Shown here in pieces: positions 22,829 through 25,641 of a DNA stretch of 25,641 nucleotides. The notes under the pieces were generated by a model. The model did no database searches, had not been told where the DNA came from, and saw only the letters and a program-made list of their open reading frames with translations. This DNA comes from a virus: the IMG/VR virus record IMGVR_UViG_3300042475_002934, positions 1-25,641 of that record. One strand, given 5' to 3'. The first letter of the stretch is position 1, and each line of letters opens with the position of its first letter. The translations under genes and the position numbers were made by a program.

Positions 22829-23797
22829 TTAGATTACTCCGAACTGGTTGATTTTGTACTGTGCTTTTACGGCCTTCTTTAGTGTGTCATACTGTTTTTC
22901 ATAGTAATCAACACGCGATGAATAACCTGAATACATAGCGGAAGACGTAGTTTGAATACTTTGAGACAAACCATCAATGCCAATAGAACTTGATGCAATA
23001 CCGGCGCCTAAAATCAAATCCCCCGCTACTTGTAAAATCATATTACTTGATGCTTTTAATGTGATCATGTGCTTAATGTCACTTGGTAAAGTATCAAGTA
23101 GATAAGTAATTTGAATATCTGTTACGGGGGCGCTATTTAGTTCGATGACAAATGAGTCTTGACCAAGTGTTATCGCTTTACCGGTAACGCCGGCGGGCAA
23201 GGTCAATGCAATACGATATTTTAAAAAACAGTGACGACTTAGATTGACTGTGTATTGTGTTTGTCCCGCTGGGAATGTGATTGTTTCTTTTCGTGTTTCA
23301 AATCCCGCTGTATAGTCAAACTCAAAGTAACCTGGTATAAAGTCCCGCCCTTCATAGAAAATTCCGTAATTCCCTAAAATAGGCATGCCCGCCGTAAAAA
23401 AATATGATCCTAAGCTCTCTTGAGATGGAATGATATGCATTTGCCCATGAATAGCGGACACCATGCGAATCCATGAGACAGGCAAGTCAACAGGTTGAAA
23501 CGAACCGAATCTAATTCGTACTTTGTCAATTGATACGATAGGCCTATAATCAAGCTTCATAGGCCAATATGAGAATCGCCCTTGTCTTTCGGCGTCGTGT
23601 GTCTCCCTGGATACCTTAAAAGGTTCTAAGTTGATACCTATATCGTTTTCAATGTGTTGAATAGATGCTTGAATAGAGGTTTCATATATCTCATTAGGGA
23701 AGGGGGCGCCGTCGTCTGTGGTCAAGTCAACACCTAATAAAGAAGTTTTCTTGAGGTAATCGGGCGTGATAATATCTAGTAAAGTTGTAGTACTCAT
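22829..23797 (-). CDS. Head-tail connector / adaptor protein
   Basis: A 322-residue protein, first of the neck block after the capsid gene. The N-terminus (residues 30-60, NEIYETSIQASIQHIENDIG) resembles the helical part of adaptor proteins of the HK97 gp6/SPP1 gp15 kind that bind the portal. The middle has beta strands (VSIDKVRIRFGS, YFEFDYTAGFET) and the C-terminus a helix pair (YEKQYDTLKKAVKAQYKI). ATG follows AAGGTG. The 93-base leader region carries a candidate promoter and a direct repeat. The family is inferred from position and the N-terminal helices. Confidence 0.55.
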   Translation of the reverse strand: MSTTTLLDIITPDYLKKTSLLGVDLTTDDGAPFPNEIYETSIQASIQHIENDIGINLEPFKVSRETHDAERQGRFSYWPMKLDYRPIVSIDKVRIRFGSFQPVDLPVSWIRMVSAIHGQMHIIPSQESLGSYFFTAGMPILGNYGIFYEGRDFIPGYFEFDYTAGFETRKETITFPAGQTQYTVNLSRHCFLKYRIALTLPAGVTGKAITLGQDSFVIELNSAPVTDIQITYLLDTLPSDIKHMITLKASSNMILQVAGDLILGAGIASSSIGIDGLSQSIQTTSSAMYSGYSSRVDYYEKQYDTLKKAVKAQYKINQFGVI

Positions 23798-23808
23798 GGG
23801 ACACCTTA

Positions 23809-23836
23809 ATCTAGAACTTTGACGATCTAGAACTTT
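23809..23836. repeat. 12-base direct repeat in connector leader
   Basis: ATCTAGAACTTT occurs at 23809-23820 and again at 23825-23836, four bases apart (16-base period). Each copy contains the palindrome TCTAGA. It lies between the candidate promoter and the start codon of the connector gene, where an operator or a translational control site could act. Confidence 0.65.
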
Positions 23837-23852
23837 TATTCTATGCCCTCAT

Positions 23853-23882
23853 ATTATCATAATTTCATATTAAATAAGTAAA
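23853..23882 (-). promoter_or_regulatory. Possible promoter of the connector genes
   Basis: On the minus strand TTTACT (23882-23877, four of six) is followed after 18 bases by GATAAT (23858-23853, five of six). It lies just downstream of the capsid gene and would give a leader of about 50 bases with the direct repeat. No GC-rich hairpin terminator is seen between capsid and connector genes. Confidence 0.35.
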
Positions 23883-23890
23883 TAATAAAC

Positions 23891-25321
23891 TTAGCCTAAA
23901 GTTTCAATCAAGCTTGAACCAACACGAACATTCTTAACAATCCAACACTTAGAAGGAACTTTAACAATAGGTGAACCAAAAAGCATGAGCAAGAATGGTT
24001 TACTTGTTTGTACTTCAGCGAGGGGGCGTCTGAAGAAATCAAGTAACTTTGCAAATTCCATAATTTCAGAACTGTGTTGAACAAATACCATCTTATGACC
24101 ATTTGCTAAGTTTTCATTGCGATCAACAAACACAGTAGCCCCGCCACTGGTAGCGGGAACTTCGTTGATCAAGACCGCTTCAGAAGCTGGACGATCTACA
24201 GGGGTTCTGAAAATCTTGAAATAGATTGCGTCTGATTGTTGAGCGATGGTCAAAGTTACTTTTTCACCGGCGGCGACTGTCTTAGCAACAGAAGTAACAG
24301 GAGCAGAATAACCGCTATTATTGATCGCTACGACCTTATAGAAGTAATCGCCGGCGTCGCTTGAAATAAATTGAGAAGCGGAATCACTAGCAACAACAGC
24401 AGAAGTAAGAACAGGGGTAGATGCGGCGCCGGTGGTTGCGCTTCCTGTGTCTGGTGCTTTGCCATTGTTCGCCAAGAATGGGGCGCTCTTTACTGGTACT
24501 GGTCCGACTGGGCCCATGATAGAAATTTCTTGAGTACCATATGTAATAGATGAAGAATTAGTAAGAACCAATTGATCATGACGGCCAAATTGAACAGCAA
24601 ACTTGATCAATTCGCCATGAATATCTGGGGTTACATAGATACAGTCTGGAGTACCATATAAAGGCGCAGAATAAAGTTTAGCCAAGATATCTTGAAGAAG
24701 TCTAGGTGATGGACTTGCGCCGCGTGCATCAAACACATTTGAACCGTTGTTATAGGATTCAATTTGATGAATGATACCATCGAAATGTAAAGGATTATTA
24801 CTTTCTTTAGCGTGGAACATTGCTTTTTCAAGCTTAGCAAGTAAAGAGAGGGTGCCGCGTTCTGTTTCTAATGCGATTGCATTTTGATTAGCGCCAATCA
24901 AGCCAACCAAGGTTCCTACGTCAGTTACTTCTCTTCTTTCAGCTAAGTACTTGATACGAATTGACTTTCTTTGATATTCAGAGCGATTTGTAGTACCGGC
25001 GGAACCTTCGCTAATAAATGGATCAATATCTAAGCCATGAGAATTGATTACGGCGTATTCGTGTAAGGTATTAGTAACAGATACTTTAGGCATTGCAGGC
25101 CATAAAGCAAGTTGCTTCATGCTATAAGTAGCACTTGCCAAAATGTTTTCAATGCTTTGAGGAACTAAAGGACTTAAAGAACCTGTATCACCACCGGAAG
25201 TGCCGGCGGGGGTTTGATAACCGATAGTTGCAGACTTGCGAAGGGCACTGTTTAAATCAGCTAAATCAGCAGCGGAAACAAGGCCGTTGGCTTGTGGGAT
25301 ATTTAATGAATTGAAACTCAT
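23891..25321 (-). CDS. Major capsid protein with inserted FN3-like domain
   Basis: A 476-residue protein that I read as the HK97-fold major capsid protein. The N-terminal part (about 45-285) has the helix-strand pattern of such proteins: SIENILASATYSMKQLALWPAMP, the acidic HGLDIDPFISEG segment, the E-loop-like IRIKYLAERREVTDVG, and a long helix LETERGTLSLLAKLEKAMF. Residues about 301-400 form a separate beta-sandwich of fibronectin type III kind (FYKVVAINNSGYSAP, then VTLTIAQQ and YFKIFRTP), after which the capsid fold resumes (VFVQHSSEIMEFAKLLDF). Residues before 45 are low in complexity. It is followed by the connector block. Call is supported by size, order and fold pattern; no catalytic motif is expected. 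Confidence 0.8.
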   Translation of the reverse strand: MSFNSLNIPQANGLVSAADLADLNSALRKSATIGYQTPAGTSGGDTGSLSPLVPQSIENILASATYSMKQLALWPAMPKVSVTNTLHEYAVINSHGLDIDPFISEGSAGTTNRSEYQRKSIRIKYLAERREVTDVGTLVGLIGANQNAIALETERGTLSLLAKLEKAMFHAKESNNPLHFDGIIHQIESYNNGSNVFDARGASPSPRLLQDILAKLYSAPLYGTPDCIYVTPDIHGELIKFAVQFGRHDQLVLTNSSSITYGTQEISIMGPVGPVPVKSAPFLANNGKAPDTGSATTGAASTPVLTSAVVASDSASQFISSDAGDYFYKVVAINNSGYSAPVTSVAKTVAAGEKVTLTIAQQSDAIYFKIFRTPVDRPASEAVLINEVPATSGGATVFVDRNENLANGHKMVFVQHSSEIMEFAKLLDFFRRPLAEVQTSKPFLLMLFGSPIVKVPSKCWIVKNVRVGSSLIETLG

Positions 25322-25335
25322 GTTCTACTCTCTCT

Positions 25336-25632
25336 TTATTTGCTATTCATATTGATGTTAAATTCAGCGATGATCTCTTGAGGATTAGCGCCAACGCTTA
25401 ATCTAGAAATTGCGCTTGTAAGTTCGGACTTTCTAGACCAATCAGACTCGGAACGAACTAAAGATAAGGCCTTGTTCATTACGTCTTGAGTAGTGAAGCT
25501 GGGCGCCTTAGCTGTTTGTTCTACATATGGAATCTTATTGAAATTGATAGAAGTAGGTGCGACAGGTTCAAGCAATGCACGATTTAAAGATTTCTCCATT
25601 TGTTGCATTTTGCCCGCCCCTGTGTCCTTCAT
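25336..25632 (-). CDS. Small head-region protein, possibly truncated by the window edge
   Basis: At least 98 residues, polar and helical, with no motif that I recognise. The ATG at 25632 is the first in view, but the frame stays open to the window edge (three further codons), so the true start may lie outside. It ends 14 bases upstream of the capsid gene. By position it could be a scaffold fragment, a head decoration protein or a capsid assembly factor. Confidence 0.45.
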   Translation of the reverse strand: MKDTGAGKMQQMEKSLNRALLEPVAPTSINFNKIPYVEQTAKAPSFTTQDVMNKALSLVRSESDWSRKSELTSAISRLSVGANPQEIIAEFNINMNSK

Positions 25633-25641
25633 CGCCTTGAT

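Overview
The window is a piece of a tailed double-stranded DNA phage (Caudoviricetes) with a contractile tail (myovirus morphology). The calls that fix this are tail sheath, tail tube, tape measure, a gp27/gpD-like hub, a gp25-like wedge domain, a J-family baseplate protein and a major capsid protein. The DNA is AT-rich and most genes have Shine-Dalgarno sequences of the AGGAG type, so the host uses ordinary bacterial initiation; the host genus cannot be told. No integrase or repressor is seen. Terminase and portal are not in the window and probably lie beyond its right edge.

Layout, read in the direction of transcription of the main (minus) strand, from right to left: a small head protein (25336-25632), major capsid protein (23891-25321), a four-gene neck/connector block (20578-23797), sheath and tube (18122-20513), a 71-residue membrane protein (17897-18112), then an interruption by a plus-strand cassette (15832-17900). 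The minus strand resumes with two overlapping tail-assembly chaperone candidates, the tape measure, hub, spike-like protein, a LysM-gp25 fusion, baseplate J and three distal baseplate/fibre genes (5125-15678). A 337-base intergenic region with repeats (4788-5124) separates this late block from a replication block on the same strand: primase-helicase, Fe-S PD-(D/E)XK nuclease and the start of a helicase (1-4787).

The most unusual part is the plus-strand cassette inside the tail operon. It has its own promoter, whose -35 box overlaps that of a divergent minus-strand promoter, a small gene of unknown function, and a cytosine-C5 DNA methyltransferase gene. Almost the whole methyltransferase gene (16251-17900) is open in a second frame (16255-17826, 523 codons). 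In that frame there is a regular array of four 46-residue modules starting W-x-[TS]-P and a terminal LNPRWVEMLMGLPIGWT motif. Two ATG codons four bases apart (ATGAATG) could start the two frames. I regard this as a true pair of overlapping genes, probably a methyltransferase with a partner or recognition protein encoded on the same bases, and it is the best candidate here for an undescribed system.

The structural genes would be expressed late as a few long minus-strand transcripts (candidate promoters before the connector block, sheath and chaperones), while the primase-helicase has a good sigma70-type promoter of its own. The methyltransferase would modify phage DNA, most likely as protection from host restriction.
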